This document shows positions 19,442-28,022 of a stretch of DNA of 64,000 nt, piece by piece. This stretch comes from Paenibacillus sp. FSL H7-0331. GTDB lineage: Bacteria; Bacillota; Bacilli; Paenibacillales; NBRC-103111. The position numbers and the translations under genes were made by a program. The stretch lies in NCBI RefSeq assembly GCF_001956045.1, contig NZ_MRTH01000015.1:1-64000 (forward strand), read 5' to 3'. How positions within the stretch are numbered: position 1 is the first letter of the stretch; every line of letters starts with the position of its first letter. The notes below the pieces were generated by a model. The model saw only the letters and a program-made list of their open reading frames with translations. It was not told where the DNA came from and made no database searches.

Positions 19442-20803
19442 TTATTTGGATGATGGCGTACTGAGCGCAGACCAGCGATTAACCGGTGGCGTCAATCCCA
19501 GATGATCACGCAGCGTATTACCGGTATATTCAGTGCGGTAGCATCCGCGTTTTTGCAATATCGGAATGACGTGATCGACAAACTCCTCTAGTCCTCGCAG
19601 ATAGTGAGAGGGCATAATGTTAAATCCGTCGCAAGCCCCCTGATCCAGCCAATGCTCCATCAGATCAGCCAACCGCTCCGGTGTGCCTGCGAACGTATGA
19701 TGCCCGCCGGCGGATACCACGTGCCTGCTCATCTGCCTGACCGTCCATTGTTCACGTTGTCCCAAATCCTTCAATAGCTGTAGACGGCTTTTCTTGTTAT
19801 TGTTCGCCTCCGGGTTAATTTCCCAGTATGGGAACGGACCATCCAGAGGGTACGAGGATAAGTCGACCTCGATGGTGCCAGACAAGGTTTTCACGGCAAT
19901 ATCCGGCAAAACCAGCTCATTAAAGTACGTTTCGCGTTCTTTAGCCTCATGCTCCGTAGAACCCAGAATCGGTGCAAGCCCCGGCAGTATATGAAGCTGC
20001 TCTGGTCTGCGTCCATGGGACTTCAGCATCCCCTTCAGATTGGCATAGTAATCCAAGGCGTCGCGCAGGTTATCCTGAGCGGTGAAGACGACCTCAGCTT
20101 TCTGGGCTGCAAACTGCAGGCCGCTGCCGGATGAACCTGCCTGAAAGAGCACCGGATGCCCCTGAATCGGGCGCGGAATATAGGAGGTTCCATTGATCGA
20201 GAAATAAGTCCCTGTATGATCGATATCATGTACTTTGGCAGGGTCGAGGTATTGGCCCGAGCTTTGCTTCCCGATCAGTGCATCCTCTTCCCAGCTATCC
20301 CACAGTTTCATCGCCACATCTACGAATTCGTTCGCGCGTTGGTACCTCAGGGCATGGTCCATATGCGCGTCCTTGCTGAATTGGGAGGCGACACGCGGGT
20401 CCTGGGAGGTGACCATATTCCAGCCAGCCCTTCCACCGCTCAAGTGATCAAGTGTTGCAAATCTGGCCGCGACATGATAGGGATCGTTGTACGTCGTGGA
20501 TAACGTAGCCGTCAGACCAATCTTCTCCGTTACTGTGGCCATCACGGATAGCAGGGTCAGCGTATCCGGCGTCGGAATGGAGCGTTCCTCAGCTACCTTC
20601 CCATTCTGTTCGCCAATGGCGATTTGCTCCAGCGCCAGAATCGTATCGAACAACCCTCTCTCTGACAGCCTCGCAAAGTCTTGATAGAAAGACAAATCGA
20701 GCAGCCGGTCAGCGTGCGTTTCCGGATGACGCCATCCGCCTACATGCTGCCCAGTGTTTAATAGAAAAACACCGAGATGCAGCTGTTTTTTGGTATTACC
20801 CAT
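19442..20803 (-). CDS. FMN-dependent monooxygenase, NtaA/SnaA/DszA family
   Basis: 453-residue luciferase-like TIM-barrel oxygenase that uses reduced FMN and oxygen, cytoplasmic. Diagnostic family blocks are GGWRHPE near residue 22, LDHLSGGRAGWNMVTS near 118-133, RYQRANEFVDVAMKLWDSWE near 155 and the C-terminal EFVDHVIPILQKRG. The Bacillus CmoJ (YtnJ) enzyme of this family cleaves S-modified cysteines in an operon with the same transporter class, so release of sulfur from an imported thioether or sulfonate is a reasonable inference. GGAGG precedes the ATG; two bp separate it from the upstream homologue. A partner flavin reductase is not encoded nearby. Confidence 0.88.
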   Translation of the reverse strand: MGNTKKQLHLGVFLLNTGQHVGGWRHPETHADRLLDLSFYQDFARLSERGLFDTILALEQIAIGEQNGKVAEERSIPTPDTLTLLSVMATVTEKIGLTATLSTTYNDPYHVAARFATLDHLSGGRAGWNMVTSQDPRVASQFSKDAHMDHALRYQRANEFVDVAMKLWDSWEEDALIGKQSSGQYLDPAKVHDIDHTGTYFSINGTSYIPRPIQGHPVLFQAGSSGSGLQFAAQKAEVVFTAQDNLRDALDYYANLKGMLKSHGRRPEQLHILPGLAPILGSTEHEAKERETYFNELVLPDIAVKTLSGTIEVDLSSYPLDGPFPYWEINPEANNNKKSRLQLLKDLGQREQWTVRQMSRHVVSAGGHHTFAGTPERLADLMEHWLDQGACDGFNIMPSHYLRGLEEFVDHVIPILQKRGCYRTEYTGNTLRDHLGLTPPVNRWSALSTPSSK

Positions 20804-20805
20804 CG

Positions 20806-22119
20806 TTATCCCTCCTTGCTTATTCGCACGCCGACTGGAGCTTCCAGTCCCAGATGGTCCCGCAGCGTAGTTCCCGTATATTCCGTTCGGAAAAGCCCTC
20901 TTCGCTGCAGCACGGGAATTACTTGTGCAACAAATTCATCCAATCCCCCTGGCAGCAGCGGAAGCTGCAGGTGGAACCCATCACTACCGTAAGCTTGGTA
21001 CCAGTCTTCCATCCAGTCGGCAAGCTGCTCAGGTGTCCCAACAAATACTTTAGTTCCGGTAAGCCTCACAATCTGAGAGCTAAGCTCACGAAGTGTTGCC
21101 GCTTCGATTCCTGAAGCTTTGACCGCCTCCCACAAACCGGGAATATCAGGAAGGGGTCCGTCCAGCGAATACCCCGTCAAGTCCTGCTTCAACAGATCGG
21201 ACAGGATGGCAATTCCCGTCTTTGGATCAGCGAGCCCCTGCAGCTCGGCTGCTTTACGCCTGGCTTCCGCTTCGGTTGCTCCTATTATCGGGGACAAGGT
21301 GGTAAGCACCTTCACTCCAGCAGCAGAGTACCCACTCACAGCCCTTCGTTTCTGAAGCTTTTGATAAAAGTCAGCCGCCGTCTTTATCAATGGTCGGGAG
21401 CTTATCACAAGCTCCGGCTTATCCAGATCGTCCCCATTCCGGTTATCCCAAGCAGAGCTTATACCGATGCGAACCGGATGTCCCTGTGGAGGCCGTGGTA
21501 TACTTAAGGGACCGCGCACTTTAAAGTGCTGTCCCGTATGATGGATCAAATGCACCTTGTCAGAATCAATATAGCGCCCTTCTACCCTGTCAATGATGAC
21601 TGCCCCATCCTCCCAGCTGTCCCATAAACGTGCTGCGACTTCGATAAACTCCTGCTTGCGCTCATTTCTCTGTACTTGGGAGAGCACGGGTGGACCGCCG
21701 AGACGGCGTTTTGGTTCATATAGATCGACCGCGCTCGCCAGCCATGCCGTCCTTCCGTCACTGAGATGATCCAGCGCGGCCAATTGCCTGGCAACCGCGA
21801 ACGGCTCGATAACGGAGGTCGATACAGGAGCTCCCAAACCCATATGTTTCGTGACGGAAGCCAACGCACCCAGCAAGGTGAATGGCTCGAACGGCAGCCC
21901 GGGTTCCCTGCCTGCTGCACGGAGATGTTCACCGATGAAAGTCTGGTCCAGAAGCAGCATATCGAATTTCCCACGCTCAGCCGTTTGCGCCAGACTGTAG
22001 TAATAAGCTGGTTCATGCAGCTTCACATTACTGACGTCAGGATGACGCCAGCTCCCAGGATAATAACCAGTGCCCTGTACGGACAAAGTAAGATGCAGCT
22101 GTCCCTTTCTTCTACTCAT
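20806..22119 (-). CDS. Divergent FMN-dependent monooxygenase, NtaA/SnaA/DszA family
   Basis: 437-residue homologue of the neighbouring oxygenase. It shares GSWRHPD, LDHLSDGR, EFIEVAARLWDSWEDGAV, the IPRPPQGHPV segment and the C-terminal TEYTGTTLRDHLGL. The usual GWNxVTS block reads AWLASAVDLYEP, and the spacing around residue 235 differs, so substrate or flavin handling may differ. AAAGGAG lies twelve nt before the ATG. It sits 27 bp after the sulfurtransferase gene and two bp before its paralogue; the two may work in sequence or on different substrates. Confidence 0.82.
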   Translation of the reverse strand: MSRRKGQLHLTLSVQGTGYYPGSWRHPDVSNVKLHEPAYYYSLAQTAERGKFDMLLLDQTFIGEHLRAAGREPGLPFEPFTLLGALASVTKHMGLGAPVSTSVIEPFAVARQLAALDHLSDGRTAWLASAVDLYEPKRRLGGPPVLSQVQRNERKQEFIEVAARLWDSWEDGAVIIDRVEGRYIDSDKVHLIHHTGQHFKVRGPLSIPRPPQGHPVRIGISSAWDNRNGDDLDKPELVISSRPLIKTAADFYQKLQKRRAVSGYSAAGVKVLTTLSPIIGATEAEARRKAAELQGLADPKTGIAILSDLLKQDLTGYSLDGPLPDIPGLWEAVKASGIEAATLRELSSQIVRLTGTKVFVGTPEQLADWMEDWYQAYGSDGFHLQLPLLPGGLDEFVAQVIPVLQRRGLFRTEYTGTTLRDHLGLEAPVGVRISKEG

Positions 22120-22146
22120 GTTCGTTCACTGCTCCTTTCCATCCTG

Positions 22147-22989
22147 TTAGGTATTTCCAGTCCCTGTTTCAATCGGATTATCCGGGTAAGATACCCAATC
22201 GCTCCAGCTTCCGCCATATAATTTGACGTTGGTAAACCCAGCTTCTGTTAGGGCCAGAACATTAGGGCAGGCTGTAACACCTGATCCGCAATAAACGATG
22301 ATTTCCTTGGATGCATCCAGCTCATGAAAGATTGCTTTCAATTCATCCGAATCCTTCAACTCGCCTTCAGCAGTAAAGGCATTTTTCCAAAAATGGTTTA
22401 CTGCCCCAGGTATATGTCCAGCTATTCTGTCAATGGGCTCTTCCAGACCCAGATATCGTTTTTCTTCACGGGAATCGATGAGTTGGGTGTCCGAGCGACC
22501 CAATCTTTGCTTCACCTCTTGGGCGTCCAGCAGCAACCCTTCCTGAAGCTGCGGGACAAACGTACTGCCTTTAACGGATGAGACTTCTTTTGTAAGCTCA
22601 TAACCTTGGCTTTTCCACCGGGGTAAGCCACCATCCAGCAGATAAACCTGTGGATGTCCGTAATACTTCAAAATCCACCATAATCGTGATGCCATAGCAC
22701 CACCTTGATCATCATAAACGACGACGATCTTGGACTCATCGATTCCCGCATCTCCAAGCTTCGCTGACAACTGATTCGTATCCGGCAAAGGATGCCTGCC
22801 TCCGTGGACGCCAATCGCATCTGATAAGTCCAGTTCAAGATCAAAATAAACGGCACCCGGCAGATGGCCAGCCTCGTACGCCTCTTTACCTGCAGCAGGT
22901 TTGCCAAGAAGAAACCGGCAATCTGCGATCACGATCTCTGTATGATTCAAGCGTTCATGGAGCCATTCCGCGCTAACTGTATTCGACAA
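22147..22989 (-). CDS. Two-domain rhodanese sulfurtransferase
   Basis: 280-residue thiosulfate/3-mercaptopyruvate sulfurtransferase. An N-terminal inactive rhodanese domain (to about residue 135) is followed by a catalytic one with active-site loop YCGSGVTAC near residue 235; the CGSGVTA form is typical of the mercaptopyruvate-type branch. The TTG start at 22989 has GGGAGG six nt upstream. First gene of the minus-strand sulfur operon, divergent from the HTH-SsuA fusion regulator. Likely role: accepts sulfane sulfur released by the monooxygenases. Confidence 0.88.
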   Translation of the reverse strand: MSNTVSAEWLHERLNHTEIVIADCRFLLGKPAAGKEAYEAGHLPGAVYFDLELDLSDAIGVHGGRHPLPDTNQLSAKLGDAGIDESKIVVVYDDQGGAMASRLWWILKYYGHPQVYLLDGGLPRWKSQGYELTKEVSSVKGSTFVPQLQEGLLLDAQEVKQRLGRSDTQLIDSREEKRYLGLEEPIDRIAGHIPGAVNHFWKNAFTAEGELKDSDELKAIFHELDASKEIIVYCGSGVTACPNVLALTEAGFTNVKLYGGSWSDWVSYPDNPIETGTGNT

Positions 22990-23122
22990 GCAGACCCTCC
23001 CCCTTCTTTCAAAAAAAAATGATTGTAATATACCTATTCATATCGATATACTAGGATTAATATAAGTTAGCATGTGCAATTTTTTTAGTCAACATAATGA
23101 CAAATATAAAAGATTACTGATG

Positions 23123-23147
23123 ATTATTGACCAAAATGACCAATAAT
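23123..23147. promoter_or_regulatory. Candidate operator between sulfur operon and its regulator
   Basis: ATTATTG (23123-23129) and CAATAAT (23141-23147) form a perfect 7-bp inverted repeat around 11 nt, inside the divergent promoter region and 25 bp before the regulator start. It also contains a direct repeat of GACCA. Autoregulatory site by inference. Confidence 0.4.
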
Positions 23148-23171
23148 TTACATTCCAAGGGGGTCACTCGC

Positions 23172-24362
23172 ATGATTAAAGACCAATTTAATTTAATCCA
23201 CATCAGTGAGGTCATGGATCAATTGGATGTTAGCCGTTCGACGATTGACCGTTGGCGAAAAACGAAGCAGCTGCCCAGCGTAAAAATAGGAAAAGAAATA
23301 TATTTTGATAAAAATGAGGTTATGCGCTGGTATAGGCAATTTGGCCAAGTACGACAATCCTCCCCGGTTCTTACCGCCAATCAGACGATAACCATTGGAT
23401 ATACGACCGTTTCCACGCATATGTGGGGTCCGTTAATTATTAAGGAATTCGGATTTCTCGAACAAGAGCTGCGGCGTATCCGTCCCAAGGACCGGATCGA
23501 AATCAAATGGCACAAGGCCAAGGACGGAATGGAATTGATAAAAGGAATGATAGCAGGCAATATTCACTTTGCTACCTTTGGAGATTATGCCCTGTCGGTC
23601 AGCCATATGATCAGCACAATGCTGCCCGATTACCGTCCGATTCTGCTTGCCGCCGGAGGAAAATCCGCGAAGGGTGACGGGTTTGGAATGGTTGTTCCGA
23701 CAGATCTGGCACTTCAGAGTATTGGCGATCTCGCCACTCTGCCTATCGCCACCACATTCCGCACCAATGCGGAGTACCGCTTGAGAAAGATGCTGGAATC
23801 GCATTATATGACGGATTTGAACATTATTCATCGTTCTATCGAGGAAAGTATGGAAAGCCTGCGTCAAGGCAGACTGAGCGCATCGATTATGTGGGAGCCC
23901 TTCCTGAGTCTTGCCCATCATCAGCAAATCGGCAAATCGATTTTCAACCAGGAGCTGGGACTTGGTTTTATTGCTAACGTGGTCGCTGACGAGCGTTGGG
24001 CACTCGACCATGAGGATTTGGTAGTCGCTTACTTAAAGGCACATATGCAGGCCAATCGGCTGATACGGGAGCAGCCCCATCAGGCTGCCAAAGTTTTTGC
24101 GCTGGAAACTGGATTTCCTTTGGAAGTTGTCAGCCGCTCCATATCCAAAATTCACTGGGATGCGGCTCTGTATAGTAACGACCTGAAGATGCTCAACTAT
24201 TTTGACCCCAGCAAATATTTCGGCCCATCCACACCCCCGTTGGTCAGCTCGGAAATCCGCTATAATATTAAATATTTGCGTATTGCCGCGCAGGAGCTGA
24301 AGCTCCCCAATCTTCCAGCAACTCCAATCGACGGCGCTTGGCAAAGAGATATCCAATATTGA
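23172..24362 (+). CDS. Excisionase-type HTH fused to SsuA/NMT1-type binding domain; probable sulfur-operon regulator
   Basis: 396 residues from the start at 23172, preferred over the ATG at 23127 because AAGGGGG lies eight nt before it. Residues 8-60 are a MerR/excisionase-type winged HTH (ISEVMDQLDVSRSTIDRWRK, KIGKEIYFDKNEVMRWY). After a short linker, residues 75-370 form an ABC-importer binding-protein fold of the nitrate/sulfonate/taurine class (ITIGYTTVSTHMWGPLIIKEFGFLE; IHFATFGDYA; SASIMWEPF). There is no signal peptide, so the binding domain is cytoplasmic and would sense ligand directly. It is divergent from the sulfurtransferase-monooxygenase-transporter operon, which it most likely controls. 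This architecture is uncommon and I know of no named family member. Confidence 0.8.
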   Translation: MIKDQFNLIHISEVMDQLDVSRSTIDRWRKTKQLPSVKIGKEIYFDKNEVMRWYRQFGQVRQSSPVLTANQTITIGYTTVSTHMWGPLIIKEFGFLEQELRRIRPKDRIEIKWHKAKDGMELIKGMIAGNIHFATFGDYALSVSHMISTMLPDYRPILLAAGGKSAKGDGFGMVVPTDLALQSIGDLATLPIATTFRTNAEYRLRKMLESHYMTDLNIIHRSIEESMESLRQGRLSASIMWEPFLSLAHHQQIGKSIFNQELGLGFIANVVADERWALDHEDLVVAYLKAHMQANRLIREQPHQAAKVFALETGFPLEVVSRSISKIHWDAALYSNDLKMLNYFDPSKYFGPSTPPLVSSEIRYNIKYLRIAAQELKLPNLPATPIDGAWQRDIQY

Positions 24363-24380
24363 GATAACAGAGAGTATGCT

Positions 24381-24407
24381 AAAAAACCTCGGGGATATTC
24401 TCCCCGA
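24381..24407 (-). terminator. Terminator of the 46-residue gene
   Basis: TCGGGGA/TCCCCGA hairpin with TATTC loop and TTTTTT on the minus strand. It also lies 18 nt past the convergent regulator stop, so it may help both. Confidence 0.8.
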
Positions 24408-24465
24408 AGCTGCTTCTGATTGCTGCCTTGCTATTGGAAATTGCGTGCTTCTTCAGCACTTGCGA

Positions 24466-24606
24466 TCATTCACTCGGTCTGACCGGGCCATCTAATTTCT
24501 TATCGAAGCCCGGGGAGCGCGGGTCCAATGGACTTCTAGCCCGGTCGGATTCAGGTTTGCCCGGTTTGGATGGTCCTTCACTGTTGGTTCCCTTGAATTC
24601 AGTCAT
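24466..24606 (-). CDS. Small hydrophilic protein of 46 residues
   Basis: An ATG at 24606 preceded by AGGAGG at seven-nt spacing opens a 46-codon frame ending in TGA, followed by a good terminator. The product begins MTEFKGTNSEGPSKPGKPES and is rich in Pro, Gly, Ser, Asp and Lys, with no hydrophobic stretch, so it is probably disordered and cytoplasmic. I do not recognise it; a spore-associated role is only a guess from its composition. The opposite-strand frame over the same bases has no ribosome site. Confidence 0.7.
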   Translation of the reverse strand: MTEFKGTNSEGPSKPGKPESDRARSPLDPRSPGFDKKLDGPVRPSE

Positions 24607-24712
24607 GTAAATTCCTCCTGTCCTGGTAGATTCATTCCTATTTAATATGTCCTCTCAATAGCGTTTTATCCCAACATAGGAACCCTTTCAATGCTTGTGT
24701 TGCGCACGCTTA

Positions 24713-25166
24713 TCATATACTGCTTTCAACAGGTTTATTTTCCTTTAAACGAGTAATCAGCAAGTCCGCATCTGCTGTTGTTTTTAGAATGATGATTTTC
24801 TTGCAAATCCAGCTGTTCCGGGCAGCCTTCTGTCAGATCAGGTCTTGTTTTTCCATGATACTGGATTCGACGCTTAATAATTCGGTACGTCGTGATCCAC
24901 CTGGATAAATCGAAAAATATGATCGTATCTGCTTCGGCCAGCCGAATATCCAGTGTACGACCGTAATTCCCGTCAATAATCCATTCATCCTTCTGGGTAA
25001 GCTCCTGCTGATATTGATACCACTCGTCTTCGGGCGTTGGAACCCAACCCGGCTTCCAGTGCAAGGCGTCTAGATGATAAACAGGTAATTGTGTAACATC
25101 CCCCAGCTTACGCGCAAGCGTTGATTTCCCTGAGCCTCAAGAACCTATGAGTGCGTTTTTTTTCAT
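24713..25166 (-). pseudogene. Broken P-loop kinase-like gene (topology modulation/FlaR family)
   Basis: The start at 25166 opens MKKNALIGS-stop-GSGKSTLARKLGD: a TGA replaces the Gly codon in the middle of the Walker A loop (GGA to TGA). Reading continues in frame through LDALHWKPGW, DEWIIDGNYG and TRPDLTEGCPEQLDLQ. It then jumps frame to a C-terminal piece KKIIILKTTADADLLI ending at 24713, with the usual FLKW region missing. There are therefore two lesions: a nonsense codon and an internal deletion with frameshift. Intact relatives are adenylate-kinase-like small NTPases of about 170 residues. Whether the reads are right cannot be told here. Confidence 0.75.
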
Positions 25167-25355
25167 AAACCGTTTCCGCCTCCTTCAGCCGACAGCAGCA
25201 GCTATCGATTTCATTCAACTCTTCATGCCTGGCTATCGTTCCTTCAAGGTTATTCATATCTTATCTGGCTGCATCTAATTCCAGTATACGAAAATATCCA
25301 TTTAATACCAACAAAAAAATAGATACGAGGCTGTCTGTCCTCACCGTGTATACAC

Positions 25356-25387
25356 AAAAAACCGACTGCGCCTGGCAATCGGCTTTT
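25356..25387 (-). terminator. Terminator of the SDR/isomerase operon
   Basis: AGCCGAtTGC and GCAgTCGGTT (minus strand) pair around CCAGGC, followed by TTTTTT. It lies 34 nt past the stop at 25421. The rest of 25167-25420 shows no gene. Confidence 0.85.
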
Positions 25388-25420
25388 GAATCCATTATTG
25401 AAAAATCGAACATCCCTTTG

Positions 25421-26185
25421 CTACGATAATTTAAATCCAAGCCCCCCGTCTACAGTGAGCATTTGACCTGTGATTTGCCCTGCATGGGCAGAGCATACGA
25501 ACAAAATCGCCGCCGCAATATCATCCTCGGTTTGCAATCTGCCGAAGGGCATTTTGGATGCATGCTGCTCCGGCCAATTGTCTTCTTCTCCATTAGCCTT
25601 CATCATCGCCCTCTCTCCGTGAGAGGCTACCCAGCCTGGATGCACACAGTTGACACGGATACCGTGCTTCGCTAAAGCGCGGGCTAAATTCCGGGTCAGC
25701 GTCACAACACCGCCCTTCGATATCGCGTATGCAAACAACTCTTCTCCTCCTACGGTCGAATGCAGCGAGCCTATGTTCACGATACATCCCCCGCCCTGCC
25801 TGATCATCAGGGGGACAGCCGCTCGACACATCAGGTAAACGCCTTTTAGATTGATATCCATCACACGATCCCAGAAAGTCTCATCTGTTTGCAGCAAATC
25901 AGCACGCGGAAAGATCCCAGCGTTATTGACTACAATATCGAGCCTTCCGAATTGCTGCTCGGCAACCGAAACCGCATGATTCACTTCAGCTTCCCGGGAC
26001 ACGTCGCATTGGACATACACCGCTTCTTTACCTTGGCTCTGCCACTGCTTCGCAGCTTGCTCCCCGTCCGGGGAAGCGTCTGCTATCATGACCTTGGCTC
26101 CATTTTCCAGAAACTGCTTCACGATGGCGGCTCCGATTCCTCTGGCTCCGCCGGTTACCAATACGATTTTGCCATCAAAGTTCAA
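25421..26185 (-). CDS. Short-chain dehydrogenase/reductase
   Basis: 254-residue NAD(P)-dependent classical SDR. Nucleotide loop TGGARGIG at residues 11-18, NNAG near 87, catalytic Ser in NIGSLHS near 140, and YAISK near 153 supplying Tyr and Lys. Asp after strand 2 (MIADAS) suggests NAD preference. The TTG start at 26185 has AAGGGTGA upstream. Last gene of a five-gene minus-strand operon of four SDRs and one isomerase. Substrate is unknown, presumably a sugar, sugar acid or polyol. Confidence 0.9.
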   Translation of the reverse strand: MNFDGKIVLVTGGARGIGAAIVKQFLENGAKVMIADASPDGEQAAKQWQSQGKEAVYVQCDVSREAEVNHAVSVAEQQFGRLDIVVNNAGIFPRADLLQTDETFWDRVMDINLKGVYLMCRAAVPLMIRQGGGCIVNIGSLHSTVGGEELFAYAISKGGVVTLTRNLARALAKHGIRVNCVHPGWVASHGERAMMKANGEEDNWPEQHASKMPFGRLQTEDDIAAAILFVCSAHAGQITGQMLTVDGGLGFKLS

Positions 26186-26210
26186 ATTGGCTTCACCCTT
26201 TTCCTTATTC

Positions 26211-26993
26211 TCATTTCCAGCAAACGATCGTTTCTCCGGTTAAATAATCTGCTTGCGGACCGCAGAGGAACATGACGATTCGGGACATATCCTCAGGCTG
26301 GGCAATCCGCTGCAGTCTGGACAAGCCTTCTTCATTGCTCACCGTACGTGTAGCTGAAAAGCGTGCTGTGTAGGTCGGTGCGGGTGAAATACAGTTGACA
26401 TTCACATCATACGGTCTCATCTGCTGGGCCAAACTTCTTGTATAATGGGAAATTCCCAGCTTGGCAGCAGCATAAATGATGCCTGACGTAACGGGCACAT
26501 GTCCTGCAATTGAGCCAACATTTACAATTTTGCCACTGCACCGTTCACGCATATGCTGACCCGCAAATTTGCACGTGTACATCGTAGACAGCAGGTTGCG
26601 TTCGACAACAGATCGGATATCCTCAACACGAATATCCAAGCAATCATTCGGCTCCGGGCGTGGGGTATTGAAGCCAATGTCACCACCCGCATTATTGACG
26701 AGGATATCTATGGAACCCAGCATTTCTATCGACCGCAGAATCAATTGCTCAACCTGTTCAGGATCGGTGAGATCGGCGGCAATAAACCCGGATTTCACAC
26801 CTAGCTCAACAGCTTCCTCAGCCACTGTAAAGCCGGAAAGTGCTTCGTTGAATTCCATCGATTTGGTTTCCGTTTCATCGTGAATGATTACATTAGCGCC
26901 GGCACGGGCCAGATCCATTGCGTACTGTCGGCCAAGACCACGGCTGGAGCCGGTGACTAGCGCGTTTTTACCCCTTAAATCAAAATCTGCCAT
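26211..26993 (-). CDS. Short-chain dehydrogenase/reductase, atypical C-terminus
   Basis: 260-residue SDR with TGSSRGLG at residues 14-21, NNAG near 101, Ser in NVGSIAG near 156 and YAAAK near 172. After YLTGETIV it ends CWK, without the usual VDGG loop, so the C-terminus is shortened or altered. GAGGTG precedes the ATG. It follows the isomerase gene by nine bp. Its nucleotide region IIHDETETK after strand 2 carries an insertion compared with its neighbours. Substrate unknown. Confidence 0.88.
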   Translation of the reverse strand: MADFDLRGKNALVTGSSRGLGRQYAMDLARAGANVIIHDETETKSMEFNEALSGFTVAEEAVELGVKSGFIAADLTDPEQVEQLILRSIEMLGSIDILVNNAGGDIGFNTPRPEPNDCLDIRVEDIRSVVERNLLSTMYTCKFAGQHMRERCSGKIVNVGSIAGHVPVTSGIIYAAAKLGISHYTRSLAQQMRPYDVNVNCISPAPTYTARFSATRTVSNEEGLSRLQRIAQPEDMSRIVMFLCGPQADYLTGETIVCWK

Positions 26994-27002
26994 ACCTGCA
27001 CC

Positions 27003-27998
27003 TCAGCTTTTCACCAAATTTTCATGATCACGAAACTCCCGGATCAACGTTTTCAAATAGGCAAGGGCTGTATTCATTTGCGATTGTTCATAAGTAACTA
27101 TTACTGCGGGCGATTCGCCTTTCTCAAATGGAGTTCTCCAATCGCCTGTTGCCTTAGCATGGTCATGTACATACCTCAGCAGGCGAGTAAGCTGTCTAGC
27201 TGAGCGCTCTGGGTATTCCGTCCAATAGTCCTCTTCAAGCACCCTAACGTTTCTTGCCTCCAAAGCTCCATGCTCTACGGACATCGTTACCTGAGGAGCC
27301 GCTACCGAGAAAATTCGCAGCAGTTCAGGAAAATCTATCACGCCTTGACCAAGCGGACTCCTTACCAGCCGATACCCTTCCTCATACCAATACATGTAAT
27401 AATCCTTCAAGTGAACATTTTTTACATAAGGGGCTACCCGGCGAAAAAAGTCATTGGGCTCTTCAGCGGTTGCCAGCGGATTACCTGTATCGAGGTTAAT
27501 ACCAAACCTGTCCGAACCGATAGTTTCACACAGCCAGAGCAGTTCCTCAGAGGCCAAATCCTGATGGTTTTCCACGGCTAGATTGACACCCGTTTGCTCC
27601 GCAGTTTCCGCCACTGCCTGAAGGGATGTAAGGATCTGATCCAAAAATAGCTTCCACGTACCGGCCATATGTCTGCGATCGCCACCAAATTTGGCTCCGC
27701 CCACCACGGTCCGCACCGTTACTGCCCCCACTCGCTTGGCAAGCAGCAGCGCTTCCTTTAATGATTCAGGATCATAACCGCTTGCTGCGATATTCACGAA
27801 CATCCCTTTGGAGCGAGCGTAGTCTGCCACTTCGTCGAGGTCATGTTCCTTCAATATTGGATAAGGGATCTCTATCCCTTCCAGTCCATAGCTTTCCGTA
27901 ATATCCATCAGCTCTATAGGCGTGATTGGTTTGATGCCCGACTGTGGATGGATGCCCATTCCATAGGTTGTGCCATAAACCGTGAGACCGTATCTCAA
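27003..27998 (-). CDS. Sugar phosphate isomerase/epimerase-like TIM barrel
   Basis: 331-residue xylose-isomerase-like protein of the AP-endonuclease-2 fold. Metal ligands are visible in VENHQD near residue 180, NLDTGNP near 208, HLKDY near 235 and SVEHG near 280. Such enzymes isomerise or epimerise ketoses or keto-inositols, often beside dehydrogenases. The TTG start at 27998 has AAAGGG upstream. It sits in the middle of an SDR operon, 24 bp after the frameshifted SDR, consistent with an oxidation-epimerisation-reduction pathway for an uncommon sugar. Confidence 0.85.
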   Translation of the reverse strand: MRYGLTVYGTTYGMGIHPQSGIKPITPIELMDITESYGLEGIEIPYPILKEHDLDEVADYARSKGMFVNIAASGYDPESLKEALLLAKRVGAVTVRTVVGGAKFGGDRRHMAGTWKLFLDQILTSLQAVAETAEQTGVNLAVENHQDLASEELLWLCETIGSDRFGINLDTGNPLATAEEPNDFFRRVAPYVKNVHLKDYYMYWYEEGYRLVRSPLGQGVIDFPELLRIFSVAAPQVTMSVEHGALEARNVRVLEEDYWTEYPERSARQLTRLLRYVHDHAKATGDWRTPFEKGESPAVIVTYEQSQMNTALAYLKTLIREFRDHENLVKS

Positions 27999-28022
27999 GC
28001 GCTTCAGCCCTTTCTCATCGTA

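Noticed and set aside
22990..23171. S-box or T-box riboswitch before the sulfur operon
   Set aside because: No conserved S-box or T-box core was found; only a short inverted repeat is present and the region is too short.
24428..24610. Plus-strand 60-codon frame
   Set aside because: It mirrors the 46-residue minus-strand gene, has no ribosome site, and the minus frame has both AGGAGG and a terminator.
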